A stretch of 64,000 nt of DNA from Nocardia transvalensis NBRC 15921 (GTDB lineage: Bacteria; Actinomycetota; Actinomycetes; Mycobacteriales; Mycobacteriaceae), in the NCBI RefSeq assembly GCF_000308875.1, contig NZ_BAGL01000050.1, positions 62,001-126,000 on the forward strand, given 5' to 3'. The first letter of the stretch is position 1. Each line of letters starts with the position of its first letter. Shown here in pieces: positions 1-8,388 of this stretch. The notes under the pieces are model-generated. The model saw only the letters and a list, made by a program, of their open reading frames with translations, made no database searches and was not told where the DNA came from. The position numbers were made by a program, and so were the translations under genes.

Positions 1-378
1 ACGCTGCCGTTTCCACGCCTGCGGACCAGGCTGGTCGACCTCGAAAACCGTGAGCCGATCGGCGAATTCGGGCCGGCGTTGCACGAAGGTGTCGAGCCCA
101 GCGCCCAGCAGGACGTACTGGTCGACCCCGGTGCCGACCTGCTCGGCCAGCAGATCCTCGATACAGCGCGCCCGCGCCAGGACGCCCGCGCGCATCGGGG
201 CGGTGCGGGCCGGATCCATATCCGGCCGCCGCTCCCAGCCGTCCTCGGGATCGGCGAGGCGCAACCCGATCTCGTCGTCGAAAACGTAAGGCGCGGAATC
301 GACTCGGCGGTGCATGGCCCGCCAGAGTGCCACCCGGATCGCGGTGTGGTCCGGCGCGGCGGTCGGATCATCCGGCAC
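1..378 (-). CDS. Class I SAM-dependent methyltransferase, TIGR00027-like (partial)
   Basis: Only the N-terminal ~126 residues are present; the gene runs off the left edge. The segment YVLLGAGLDTF matches SAM-binding motif I of the leucine carboxyl methyltransferase-like family that is greatly expanded in Nocardia and Mycobacterium, where most members have no known substrate. A GTG at 378 was chosen because AGGAG lies 8 nt upstream; a GTG at 387 is in frame but too close to that site. It is the last gene of a three-gene unit, starting 5 nt after the stop of the VOC gene. Family assignment is good; the substrate is unknown. Confidence 0.8.
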   Translation of the reverse strand, partial: MPDDPTAAPDHTAIRVALWRAMHRRVDSAPYVFDDEIGLRLADPEDGWERRPDMDPARTAPMRAGVLARARCIEDLLAEQVGTGVDQYVLLGAGLDTFVQRRPEFADRLTVFEVDQPGPQAWKRQR

Positions 379-383
379 AGTCC

Positions 384-725
384 TCACTCCTTTCCGGGCG
401 CTTGCAGGGTCCACGTCCGCCCGTCGGGATCGCGGACGGTCATCTCCTGGGTGCCGTAGTGGGTCTGCTCGAAATCGGTCACGACCTCGACATCCGCGCC
501 GGGCCGCCGATCCGTCCCGGCGACCTTCAGAACCAGTTGCGCGCCGGGCTTTTCGGCCGGTGGAACCTCCGCCACGAAGATCGACGGCCCGTCACTGTTA
601 CGAAACTGACCCGAGTTGTGGTCCGTCTCGAACTCGAGCTCGAACCCCAGCCCGCGCAGGAACCGGGCGGTCTTCCCCCAATTGTGTGTCGTCAGAAATA
701 CGGCATCGATGCCCTCGGTCGTCAT
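384..725 (-). CDS. VOC (glyoxalase/bleomycin-resistance fold) family protein
   Basis: This 113-residue protein is a single VOC module pair. It has the early FLTTHNWGKTARFLRGLGF segment and the closing strand VRDPDGRTWTLQ that typify glyoxalase/dioxygenase-superfamily proteins. Such proteins bind a metal or small hydrophobic ligands and serve as lyases, dioxygenases or drug-binding resistance proteins; the sequence does not say which. The ATG at 725 has AAGGA about 6 nt upstream and starts 1 nt after the stop of the regulator gene, so the two are co-transcribed. It is followed by the methyltransferase gene. Being directly behind a DNA-binding regulator suggests induction by a small molecule (inference). 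Confidence 0.85.
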   Translation of the reverse strand: MTTEGIDAVFLTTHNWGKTARFLRGLGFELEFETDHNSGQFRNSDGPSIFVAEVPPAEKPGAQLVLKVAGTDRRPGADVEVVTDFEQTHYGTQEMTVRDPDGRTWTLQAPGKE

Positions 726-726
726 G

Positions 727-894
727 TCAGTCCTTTCCGTCCGCGTGCTCGTCGGTGTCGTCGAGATACGTCCGCAGCGCCTCGGCGACCAGCGCCGACA
801 ACGACATACCCGACTCGATCGCCCGGAACTTGACCTGCTTGATCAGCCCGACCGGCAGATAGACGTTGAACTGCTTCACATCTTCGTCGCCCAC
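727..894 (-). CDS. Ribbon-helix-helix (CopG-type) DNA-binding protein
   Basis: A 55-residue protein with the short N-terminal beta strand [19 protein letters not shown] and the two helices [18 protein letters not shown] of the ribbon-helix-helix fold. Members act as dimeric repressors or antitoxins that insert the strand into the major groove. No toxin gene lies next to it; instead VOC and methyltransferase genes follow, so it looks like a stand-alone operon repressor. The GTG at 894 was chosen because it precedes the whole fold; its ribosome site is weak. The palindromic repeat 7 bp upstream of the start is a natural autoregulatory operator. Product call is firm, regulatory role inferred. 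Confidence 0.82.
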   Translation of the reverse strand: MGDEDVKQFNVYLPVGLIKQVKFRAIESGMSLSALVAEALRTYLDDTDEHADGKD

Positions 895-900
895 GCCCCA

Positions 901-923
901 ATGCTAGCATGCTAGCATGCTAG
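901..923. promoter_or_regulatory. Palindromic 8-bp tandem repeat, likely operator of the RHH gene
   Basis: The octamer ATGCTAGC occurs twice in tandem and a third time minus its last base. It is its own near-complement, so the block reads as overlapping palindromes on both strands. It also offers TAGCAT as a -10-like hexamer for the minus strand. It sits directly before the ribbon-helix-helix gene; such dimers bind tandem short sites cooperatively. Operator function is inferred. Confidence 0.65.
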
Positions 924-963
924 GTGCCGCACGGTGCAGCAGTTCGTCACGACGGACCGCGGT

Positions 964-1190
964 TCAGCGAGGTTGGAAGAATTCGAGCATTCGCTGGGCG
1001 GCGTCGGGCGCCATGAGCATCTTCTGGAGGTCCGCGGACATTCGGGCGGCGGTGCTGGTGCGTTCGAACATCTCGCGTTCGTATTCTTCGACGGCGGTGG
1101 GGAAGTCGTGTGGGTGCGCGGCCAGGGCGAGAGCGAGTGAGGCGCCGTCGAGCATCGCCACGACGGCATCCAGGCCCGCATTTCGAACTG
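964..1190 (-). pseudogene. Remnant C-terminus of an FAD-dependent monooxygenase
   Basis: About 75 codons resemble the C-terminal end of PHBH-type or TetX-like flavin monooxygenases. The segment AMLDGASLALALAAHP matches the helix of FAD motif GD/DGA-x-LA, followed by the usual helical tail TAVEEYEREMFERTS. The Rossmann GxGxxG part and the whole body of a ~380-residue enzyme are missing upstream, where the frame dissolves into Arg-rich translation. No convincing start exists. It is best read as a decayed fragment left by deletion or recombination. Confidence 0.6.
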
Positions 1191-1526
1191 ACGCGCGGGC
1201 GGGCCCGTGCCTCCACATTCTCCGCCGTGTCGGTCGGCTGGCCGTCACGTGACATCGGCATGCGTCGGGTCCGTGAGTACGGACGGAACTGGTACGCGCG
1301 TACATGCGAGCACAGTTTTCGAGAGATTTCGTAGCTTATTCGTTTCGTTGGTAGTGACCAAACGTAAACGAAATAAAAGAGCAGTCGCGGAACGGTTTCC
1401 TCAATCCTGACCGCCGATAACGTTCACTTATCGGGGGTCAGACGTTTACGGATAGCCACACGGCTCCAGCGATTTCGTTTCGTGTTGTTCCGTTGGATTT
1501 GACGAAACCAACGCTACGATTTCCAG
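1191..1526. other. Non-coding stretch with TTTCGTTT-type repeats
   Basis: No gene is supported here. Its right part (about 1320-1515) is clearly AT-richer than the surroundings and repeats variants of TTTCGTTT, AAACGAAA and CGTTGG on both strands. It ends at the start of the coiled-coil/zinc-finger gene. It probably holds that gene's promoter and binding sites. Confidence 0.5.
1336..1376. repeat. Imperfect inverted repeat upstream of the coiled-coil gene
   Basis: A left arm at 1336-1352 (TTATTCGTTTCGTTGGT) pairs with a right arm at 1357-1376 around a 4-nt loop, with only three single-base bulges. A second related dyad, CGTTGG...CCAACG, lies at 1491-1513 just before the next start codon. The arms share the TTTCGTTT core, which suggests repeated sites for one DNA-binding protein, possibly the adjacent gene product (inference). 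Confidence 0.55.
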
Positions 1527-2642
1527 GTGTCGAACGTGTGTAGCTATCCGGGATGCGCCCGGCCCATCCCGCGCAACGGCGGCCCGGGGCGGCCGTCGGA
1601 ATACTGTGACCACCCGGACCACACCCGGTGGCGGGCATGGCGGGAGCGGCAGCGACGCCAGCAGGAGGCCGAGGCCCCGGAGCCCACCGTCACTGTGACG
1701 CAACAGGGTCCGGTGACGTCGGCGCGGCTACGGGCCGACGAACTGCTCGGACAGTTCCGTACGCTCGCCGAACAGCTGGGCGGCACGCTCACGTCGGCGG
1801 TCGCGGAACTGTCCACCCTCGCCGACCCCTCGGTCGCCGAGGCCCAGGTCCAGGCGGTGCAGGCCGATGCGGCGCGGCGCATCGCCGAAGCCGAGATGGC
1901 GACCGTCGCCGCGGAACAGGCGCGCCGCGAGGCCGAAGAGGCGCGCGACGCCGCCGAATCCGCCGCCGAGGACGCCGCGGCCGCCGCGGAGCAGGCCGAG
2001 GCCCGCATCGCCGAGGCGCTCGCCGCCCGCGACGACGCCCTGGCCGAGGTCGGCCGCGTCACGAAAGCGGCCGCGGACGAGGTGTTCACCGTCCGGACCG
2101 AGGCCGAGGCCGAGATACGGACGGCTCGCCGCGAGGCCGCCGACGACATCGAACGCGCTCGCGAACAGGCCACCGAGGACATCGCCCTCGCTCACCGGAA
2201 GGCCGCCGCCGAGACCGAACGCGCGAAACGCGAGGCCGCCCAGCAGGTCACCGCGTCCGCCGCCGAGCGCGACCTGGCCGTCCAGCGCGCCGCCGACGCC
2301 GAACGCGCCATCGAACGCGCCGAATCCGCGGTCGCCGAACGTACCCAGGCCCTCACCGAGACCCGCGACGAGCTGACCCGGGTACGCACCGAACTGTCCG
2401 ACACCCGAACCGAACTCGCCGCCGTCCGGCGCACCGCGTCCGAGGAGGCCGCCGCCCTGCGCGCCGACCACGCGGCCACCCTCGCAAAGACCCGCCAGGA
2501 GATCGACGACCGCCTCGCCGCCCTGGACGACGCCCGCGCCCAGACCCTCGCACGGGCCGAACGCGCCGAACGCCAACTCGACGAACTCCTCGCCGCCGGC
2601 CGCTCCGCCCAGCCCGCCGAGCCGTCGTCGGCGCACACCTGA
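1527..2642 (+). CDS. Zinc-finger/coiled-coil protein (KfrA-like architecture)
   Basis: A 371-residue protein with two parts. Residues 5-32 hold C5-x4-C10-x16-C27-x4-H32 with the context GRPSEYCDHPDH, a plausible metal-binding finger followed by a basic patch (RWRAWRERQRRQQ). Residues ~60-360 are an uninterrupted Ala/Glu/Arg-rich helix (AEEARDAAESAAEDAAAA and similar), predicted to form a long coiled coil. This head-plus-rod layout is like KfrA and other plasmid or nucleoid-associated proteins, but I see no clear KfrA helix-turn-helix. The start is a GTG. The extreme composition makes long antisense ORFs that are artefacts. Function unknown; DNA binding is inferred from layout. Confidence 0.75.
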   Translation: MSNVCSYPGCARPIPRNGGPGRPSEYCDHPDHTRWRAWRERQRRQQEAEAPEPTVTVTQQGPVTSARLRADELLGQFRTLAEQLGGTLTSAVAELSTLADPSVAEAQVQAVQADAARRIAEAEMATVAAEQARREAEEARDAAESAAEDAAAAAEQAEARIAEALAARDDALAEVGRVTKAAADEVFTVRTEAEAEIRTARREAADDIERAREQATEDIALAHRKAAAETERAKREAAQQVTASAAERDLAVQRAADAERAIERAESAVAERTQALTETRDELTRVRTELSDTRTELAAVRRTASEEAAALRADHAATLAKTRQEIDDRLAALDDARAQTLARAERAERQLDELLAAGRSAQPAEPSSAHT

Positions 2643-2694
2643 GATCTGCCACAATCCGGGTGCGCGTTGGGGCACAACGGAGTTCACTGGGTGC

Positions 2695-4164
2695 ATGACA
2701 TCCGCACACCGGAACAGCAGTTCGGATCGATCGGCGGAGGCGGGGACGGTCGGGTCGCCCAGCGAGCTGATCGTCGTCACGCACGGGGCCCCGGCCCCGA
2801 TCGACGAGTTCGTGATGACGGCGAGCCGGGACACCGAGGCGCGACTCGCGCAGCTGCTGCCGGACGGCACCGAACTCGTGCGCATCTTCGGTCCCGAGGT
2901 GCGGGTGCAGCAGAGCCTGTTCGGGACGCCCGACGAACCCACGGGCGCACAGTTTTTGAACTACTTCTACGTCCAGGGCGCCGCGACGGGCCGCGTCGCG
3001 GCGGAGCTGGACACGCTGGCCGAGCGCCTGCGTGCGGACGACGCGGTCGCGGCCGCCTACGTCAAACCTCCCGCCGAGCCGCCGATCGACCCGCAGGTCG
3101 TGCTGATCCGCTCCGAGGAGCCGGTCCCGCCCGTGACACCCGACTTCACCACCCGCCAGGGCTACCTGGACGCCGCGCCGGCCGGGATCGCCGCGCGGTG
3201 GGCGTGGACGCAACCCGGCGGGCTCGGCACCGGGGTCCGCGTGGTGGATGTGGAGGGCGCCTGGCGTTTCACGCACGAGGATCTGCTCGCGAATCAGGGC
3301 GGCGTCATCGGCGGCACTCCGTCACCGGATCTGGGCTGGCGCGACCACGGCACGGCGGTGGCGGGGGAGATCAGCGGTGACGTCAACACCTTCGGCATCA
3401 CCGGCATCGCGCCGGAAGCGGGTATCCGGGCGATATCGATCTTCGGGCCGGGCTCGGCGACCGCGATCCGCACCGCGGCGGACGCACTCGGCCCCGGCGA
3501 CATCATCCTGCTCGAATTGCACCGTCCCGGACCACGATTCGACTACGCCGGGCGGGCGGACCAGCGCGGATACATCGCGATCGAGTGGTGGCCCGACGAC
3601 TGGGCGGCGGTCCGCTACGCGGTGGGTCGCGGCATGATCGTGGTCGGGGCCGGCGGGAACGGCGGCGAGGATCTGGACGATCCGCTGTACGCCACGCGTC
3701 CCGCGGACTTCCCGGACACCTGGGTCAACCCGTTCGGCGGCGGCGCGGGCGATTCCGGCGCGGTCCTGGTCGGGGCGGGTGCGCCGCCGCCGGGCACGCA
3801 CGGCCGCGACCACGGGCCCGGCCGGTCGCGGCTGTCGTTCTCCAACTACGGATCCCGGATCGACACCCAGGGCTGGGGCCGCGAGGTGACCACGACGGGG
3901 TACGGCGATCTGCAGGGCGGGGCGAGCGAAGACTACTGGTACACCGACACATTCAGCGGCACCTCGAGCGCCTCTCCGATCGTCGTGGGCACCATCGCGA
4001 GTTACCAGGGTATGTCCACGGCCGCCGGCGCCCGGCTCACACCCGGCCAGGTCCGAACCCGCCTGCGCGCGACCGGATCACCTCAGACCGACGCCCCGGG
4101 CCGCCCCGCCACCCAGCGCATCGGCAACCTCCCGGACCTCCAGGCCCTCATCGGCGAGGAGTGA
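2695..4164 (+). CDS. S8 (subtilisin-family) serine peptidase without signal peptide
   Basis: A 489-residue subtilase. The triad is visible as D185 in VVDVEGAW, H218 in DHGTAVAGEI and S424 in FSGTSSASP, with the oxyanion Asn N322 in GAGGNGGED. The Asp motif departs from the usual DTG. About 170 residues of N-terminal region precede the catalytic domain, and there is no signal peptide or membrane segment, so the enzyme appears cytosolic, unlike most subtilases and the mycosins. It starts 52 nt after the coiled-coil gene on the same strand, so the two may be co-expressed. Activity is likely from intact catalytic residues; substrate unknown. Confidence 0.9.
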   Translation: MTSAHRNSSSDRSAEAGTVGSPSELIVVTHGAPAPIDEFVMTASRDTEARLAQLLPDGTELVRIFGPEVRVQQSLFGTPDEPTGAQFLNYFYVQGAATGRVAAELDTLAERLRADDAVAAAYVKPPAEPPIDPQVVLIRSEEPVPPVTPDFTTRQGYLDAAPAGIAARWAWTQPGGLGTGVRVVDVEGAWRFTHEDLLANQGGVIGGTPSPDLGWRDHGTAVAGEISGDVNTFGITGIAPEAGIRAISIFGPGSATAIRTAADALGPGDIILLELHRPGPRFDYAGRADQRGYIAIEWWPDDWAAVRYAVGRGMIVVGAGGNGGEDLDDPLYATRPADFPDTWVNPFGGGAGDSGAVLVGAGAPPPGTHGRDHGPGRSRLSFSNYGSRIDTQGWGREVTTTGYGDLQGGASEDYWYTDTFSGTSSASPIVVGTIASYQGMSTAAGARLTPGQVRTRLRATGSPQTDAPGRPATQRIGNLPDLQALIGEE

Positions 4165-4173
4165 TACGCGCCC

Positions 4174-5250
4174 TCACCGCACCGCGAGGGCGATGATCTG
4201 CGTGATCTGATTCGCGGCGAAGTTGTCGTCGCTGACCAGGATCAGGGTGCGTTCGCCGGAGGGCAGCCGCGGGCCCCACGTCATGCCCTCGACATTGTCG
4301 ACGGCGGGCAAGCCGATGTCGTCGAGGTCGACGAGCAGGCGTTTGGTGACCGGGCGGGCCCGGTCCAGGGGCGCGTCGAGGACATTGGTGGCGCCGGTGG
4401 TGTCCATCTCGTAGATGCGGACCTTGTTGCCCGCGCCCTCGACGTAACTGCGTTCCAGCACCAGGTATTTCGCCGGATCGAGCGGGTCGGCGGCGAGGAT
4501 CGCGGCGACGCCGTTGGTGCCCTCGCCGGGGGCGAAGACAGGCTCCAGCGGGTAGGCGAACTGTGCGAGCAGCGGGCCGGTTCGCGCCTGGACGGTGACG
4601 CGGATGAGCGCGCCGGACGTGGTGGTCGGGTTGGGGCCGTCCTGTAGCAGCGGGCCCTCGACGGAGCTGACCAGCAGCGTGCCGCCGCCGGCGAAGGTGA
4701 CGCCCTCGAGGACGGCGTTGCGCTGTGGACCGGTGCCCGGCCGCATGTGTTCGTCGTCCGGGAGGGGCAGTTCGCCGCCGAAGGTTCCGTCCGTATGCGC
4801 GATGCGGACCGACGGGTCCTGCAGCACGGTGTCGGTGCGTTCACCCTCCTGGGTCCACACGTAGTCACCGGTCCACGGATCGACTCGGATGTCCTCGGGA
4901 TCGACGCCGTCGGTCGGATAGGCGCCGCCGTCCGGGGTGCGCAGCGGGTGGGTGGCGGTGAGGTCGACCGGGCCGACGCCGTTGCCGTCCACCGGGATCC
5001 GAGCCGTATAGAACCGCGCCGGATTCTTCGCCGACCGGTCGTCACTGATCAGCACGTACTCCCCGCGCTGTGGCGAGTAGTCGATCCCGGACAGCCCGCC
5101 GACGGCGGTCCCGTCGTAGTGCGTTCCGTGCGGCAGGATCTGCTCACCCAGCAGCCGTACGGCCGGCGCCTCCCCGTCGGCATGCGCTGGAATAGCGGTG
5201 GTTGCCAAGGCGCACAACGTGAACAACACCGTATATCCGGACCGACTCAT
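4174..5250 (-). CDS. Secreted esterase-like activity of phytase family protein
   Basis: A 358-residue protein with a classic signal peptide: basic start, hydrophobic core TVLFTLCALATTAIP, cleavage after AHA at about residue 24. The mature part has the landmarks of the PF13449 phytase-like beta propeller (GGLSGIDYSPQRGEYVLISDD near the start, NVEGMTWGPRLPSGERTLILVSDDNF near the end), a family of extracellular phosphoesterase-like enzymes. The ATG at 5250 gives the signal peptide; an upstream in-frame extension is rejected. It converges on the subtilase gene with 9 nt between stops. Substrate not determinable. Confidence 0.88.
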   Translation of the reverse strand: MSRSGYTVLFTLCALATTAIPAHADGEAPAVRLLGEQILPHGTHYDGTAVGGLSGIDYSPQRGEYVLISDDRSAKNPARFYTARIPVDGNGVGPVDLTATHPLRTPDGGAYPTDGVDPEDIRVDPWTGDYVWTQEGERTDTVLQDPSVRIAHTDGTFGGELPLPDDEHMRPGTGPQRNAVLEGVTFAGGGTLLVSSVEGPLLQDGPNPTTTSGALIRVTVQARTGPLLAQFAYPLEPVFAPGEGTNGVAAILAADPLDPAKYLVLERSYVEGAGNKVRIYEMDTTGATNVLDAPLDRARPVTKRLLVDLDDIGLPAVDNVEGMTWGPRLPSGERTLILVSDDNFAANQITQIIALAVR

Positions 5251-5381
5251 GCCCCACAACCTAGCGGGACCCGGCCCGAACCGCTCTCGCGGCTGTCGCC
5301 GGTGGGAATCCGCCGACCGCGGGTGTGCGCCGCCGCCGACTACGCTCCACGCCGGCTCGACGGAACGGGAGGCGTGACGAT

Positions 5382-6575
5382 ATGCGGGTGCTGGTGTCGA
5401 CGAGCGGGTCGCGTGGCGATATCGAACCGGCTCTGGCGCTCGCGCTGCGGTTACCGGAGTCGGGCGCGCAGGTGCGGGTGTGCGCGCCACCGGATTTCGC
5501 GGCCCGCTTCGCCGAGCTGGGCGTACCGCTCGAGCCGCTGGGCCCGCCGCTGCCGGGATCGCACGGCGGGGACGCGTCGCCGCCGGATCTGCTGCACTAC
5601 GTCGACCAGTGGCCCACGTACCAATTCGACACGATCGCCGCGGCGGCCGCGGACTGCGACGCGGTGGTGGCGACCAGCGTCACGGAGATCGCCGCCCGGT
5701 CGGTCGCCGAGAAGCTGGGCATCCATTACCAGTTCGCGAGTTACCAGCCGACCACGCTGCCCTCGCCGCATCATCGCCCGATGCCGATGGCGGGCGACCG
5801 GCCCCCGCCGGAAGCATTGAGCAATCGAGTTCTGTGGGAGATCGACGCCCTCGGCTGGGACGCGCAATTCGGCGAGACGCTCACTGCCCGCCGGGCGGCG
5901 CTCGGTCTGCCGCCGGTGACCACCGTGCGCGACCACGTCATCGGCGACCGGCCGTGGCTCGCGGCGGACTCCGTTCTCGCGCCGTGGCCAGGAACGCCCG
6001 GCCTGGACGTGGTGCAGACCGGCGCCTGGATCGTGCCCGACGAACGCCCTCTCCCTGCCGAATTGGCGGCCTTCCTGGACCGGGGCGCACCACCCGTGTA
6101 CGTCGGCTTTGGCAGCATGCAGGTGGGCCCCGGCGTCGCACGAGCCGCGATCGAGGCGATTCGCGCGCACGACCGCCGCGTGATCATCTCGCGGGGCTGG
6201 GCCGGACTGACCGCGGTCGATGATGTCTCCGACTGCCTGGTGGTGGGAGAAGCCAACCACCAGGCGCTGTTTCCCCGGGTCGCCGCGGTCGTCCACCACG
6301 GCGGCGCGGGCACGACGACGACCGCGGCCCGGGCCGGGACACCGCAAGTAGTCGTGCCTCAGATGATGGACCAGACGTATTGGGGACGACGGGTCGCCGA
6401 CCTCGGCATCGGCGCGACCCTTGAGGAGGCCGGCCCCGATGCGGCGGCGTTGTCCGCCGCGCTCGATACGGCCTTGGCGCCCGCCACCCGCGCGCGAGCA
6501 GACGCGGTGGCGGAGAGCATCCGGACCGACGGGGCGGGGGCGGCCGCGGAGATGCTGGTCGGCGCGATCCGGTGA
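5382..6575 (+). CDS. Glycosyltransferase, GT1/MGT (UGT-like) family
   Basis: A 397-residue GT-B enzyme. The N-terminal domain opens with VLVSTSGSRGDIEPALALA, the acceptor-domain signature of erythromycin- and rhamnosyl-transferases. The C-terminal domain has VVHHGGAGTTTTAARAGTPQ followed by VVVPQMMDQTYWGRRV, the nucleotide-sugar binding signature. Mycobacterial homologues of this family glycosylate glycopeptidolipids or small-molecule drugs. Start ATG at 5382 follows GGGAGG. It is divergent from the phytase-like gene and converges with the P450 gene 15 nt downstream. Sugar donor and acceptor are unknown. Confidence 0.9.
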   Translation: MRVLVSTSGSRGDIEPALALALRLPESGAQVRVCAPPDFAARFAELGVPLEPLGPPLPGSHGGDASPPDLLHYVDQWPTYQFDTIAAAAADCDAVVATSVTEIAARSVAEKLGIHYQFASYQPTTLPSPHHRPMPMAGDRPPPEALSNRVLWEIDALGWDAQFGETLTARRAALGLPPVTTVRDHVIGDRPWLAADSVLAPWPGTPGLDVVQTGAWIVPDERPLPAELAAFLDRGAPPVYVGFGSMQVGPGVARAAIEAIRAHDRRVIISRGWAGLTAVDDVSDCLVVGEANHQALFPRVAAVVHHGGAGTTTTAARAGTPQVVVPQMMDQTYWGRRVADLGIGATLEEAGPDAAALSAALDTALAPATRARADAVAESIRTDGAGAAAEMLVGAIR

Positions 6576-6590
6576 GGAGCCCGTGGTGTA

Positions 6591-7934
6591 TCAGGGACGA
6601 ATTCCGGTGGCGGTGAGCACGACTCGTGCGCCCTCGGCCGGGACGTTGGTGATGTTGCGGATGCGGCCGCGTTCCGTGGTGACGCCCGGGGGCAGGGCGA
6701 GGGTGTAGCGGGTCAGGACCTCGCGGAGGACCGCGGTGCCTTCCATGAGGGAGAAGCCCGCGCCGATGCAGCGGCGTACGCCGCCGCCGAAGGGGAGCCA
6801 GGTGTTGGGCGGGACGCTGCCGTCGAGGAACCGGGCGGGCCGGAACTCGTCGGCGTCGGGAAAGTTGGCGCGGCGTCGATGCGCGAGCACGATCGAGGTC
6901 GAGACCACCGCGCCGCGCGGGAGAGGCAGACCGGCGATCGTCATATCCCGGGTCAGCCGCCGCAGTGCCGCGCCGATCACCGGATGCCGCCGCATCGACT
7001 CCTTCAGGACCGCCTCCAGGTACTTGTCGTCGCCGTCCGCGGCGGCCCGGCGCGCGGTTTCCTGAGTGACGGGATCCGCGGCGAGTTCGTGGCACGCCCA
7101 CGACAGCGCCGAGGCGGTGGTCTCGTGACCGGCGAGCAGCAGCGTGATGAGTTGATCGCGCAGTTCCGCGTCGGTGAGCGGGGCGTCGTCGGGATTCTCG
7201 CCGGAGCCGACCGCCAGGAGCCGGGACAGGACATCGGCGCGCTGATCGAGGTCGGGGTGCGCGCGGCGGCGGGTGATCTCGGCGTAGAGCAGCGCATCGA
7301 TCGCGGTCTGGTTGTCGCGGAACCGCTTCCACGGCCCGAACCGCTGGAGCCGCGGATACTTCCAGCCGAAGAAGACGATCGGGTTGATATCGATGATGGG
7401 CCGCAGCAGCGGGGCGAGCTCGTCGCGGCGGTGCTGCTCGGTCATCCCGAACACCACCTGCATGATCACCTCGAGCGTCAGCTCGTTCATGCGGTCGAGC
7501 ATGGGCTGCGTGGTACCGGCGGCCCACCCGTCGACCTGGGATTTGGCGATGGATTCGACCAGGGCGCGGTAGCCGCGCAGCGCGGAGCCGGTGAACGCCG
7601 GCATCAGCAGGCGGCGGGCGCGCGCGTGGTCGGCCTCGTCGGTCAGCAGCAGCGAATGTTCGCCCATGATCGCGCCGAGCACCCGGTTGCCCTCGCCCGC
7701 GTGCAGATCGGCGGGATCGCCGGCGAAGATCTCCCGAATGTGCTCGGGCCGGGAGAACACCACCAGATTCTCCGCGTACGGCGGGACCATCCGCACGGTG
7801 AACACGTCGCCGTAGCGGCGCGCCGCGGCCGTGACGTAGCGGTGGCGCCACCGGGTGTACAGCAGCGTCTGGACGACTCTGGGTAGCCGGGGTCCCGGCG
7901 GGTAGGCGCTGGTCACGAGCGGTCCTTCCGACAT
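6591..7934 (-). CDS. Cytochrome P450
   Basis: A 447-residue haem monooxygenase. It has the I-helix oxygen-activation motif AGHETT, the K-helix ExxR in EAVLKESMRRHP, and the haem loop FGGGVRRCIG with the thiolate ligand at C389. It resembles the class of P450s (CYP132/CYP136-like, WKYPRLQRFGPWKRF region) that act on fatty or aromatic lipids, but the substrate cannot be read. No ferredoxin or reductase lies next to it, so it depends on partners elsewhere. The ATG at 7934 begins MSEGPLVTSAYPPGP, with the Pro-rich hinge expected at the N-terminus. Confidence 0.93.
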   Translation of the reverse strand: MSEGPLVTSAYPPGPRLPRVVQTLLYTRWRHRYVTAAARRYGDVFTVRMVPPYAENLVVFSRPEHIREIFAGDPADLHAGEGNRVLGAIMGEHSLLLTDEADHARARRLLMPAFTGSALRGYRALVESIAKSQVDGWAAGTTQPMLDRMNELTLEVIMQVVFGMTEQHRRDELAPLLRPIIDINPIVFFGWKYPRLQRFGPWKRFRDNQTAIDALLYAEITRRRAHPDLDQRADVLSRLLAVGSGENPDDAPLTDAELRDQLITLLLAGHETTASALSWACHELAADPVTQETARRAAADGDDKYLEAVLKESMRRHPVIGAALRRLTRDMTIAGLPLPRGAVVSTSIVLAHRRRANFPDADEFRPARFLDGSVPPNTWLPFGGGVRRCIGAGFSLMEGTAVLREVLTRYTLALPPGVTTERGRIRNITNVPAEGARVVLTATGIRP

Positions 7935-8388
7935 GCCGCGGCGGCGCGGCGCAGCGCGCGACACGCTGTCCCCCTCACGGTAACCCGCGAGGGTGCGCGT
8001 GACGAGTGGTGGGCGACAGCGAAATAGCGGCAGGGGAGCGCCCTCGCTGCGGGCGAATTGGAATGGTCGGTGGCCGCCAATTGTCACCTGTCGTCGCAAA
8101 GCGATAGCAATCCGCCGGAGGCAGAGAGGTTCTGCACCGGATATACGTCGAATCAGGGATTGCCATGCCTCTCCGACCGCATACCGAGAGATCGAAAACC
8201 GGTGGTCAGCGACGGGGCAGCCATCGGAAACAGCGTGACAGCCGAGGGGAAACGCACCGATTGCCCGATATTCGCGAAAATCCGTCCGGCGAAGAAGATT
8301 CCGACCGGTCGGGTACCTGGGTGGCGACGACTCGACCGTAGTTCGCAAATCACCGGCTAATTGCGGTCCAGGGCCATATCATTACGCT
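7935..8388. other. 454-nt intergenic region, no gene recognised
   Basis: The region separates the divergent P450 (minus) and HdeD-like (plus) genes, so it must hold both promoters. Short frames here have no ribosome site and no recognisable protein sequence. Its 8040-8350 part is less GC-rich than the neighbouring genes, as expected for regulatory DNA. I see no terminator, riboswitch or repeat. Confidence 0.5.

Noticed and set aside
727..894. Antitoxin of a toxin-antitoxin pair
   Set aside because: No toxin-like gene is adjacent; the partner genes are a VOC protein and a methyltransferase.
1728..2942. 404-codon open frame antisense to the coiled-coil gene
   Set aside because: Gly/Arg-rich translation without domains; it is a shadow of the biased Ala/Glu/Arg codons of the real gene.
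2695..4164. Mycosin (ESX-associated subtilase)
   Set aside because: No signal peptide, no C-terminal membrane helix and no esx/ecc genes nearby.
8040..8388. Short frames of 60-100 codons between P450 and HdeD genes
   Set aside because: No ribosome sites, no recognisable sequence, and they overlap each other in all frames.
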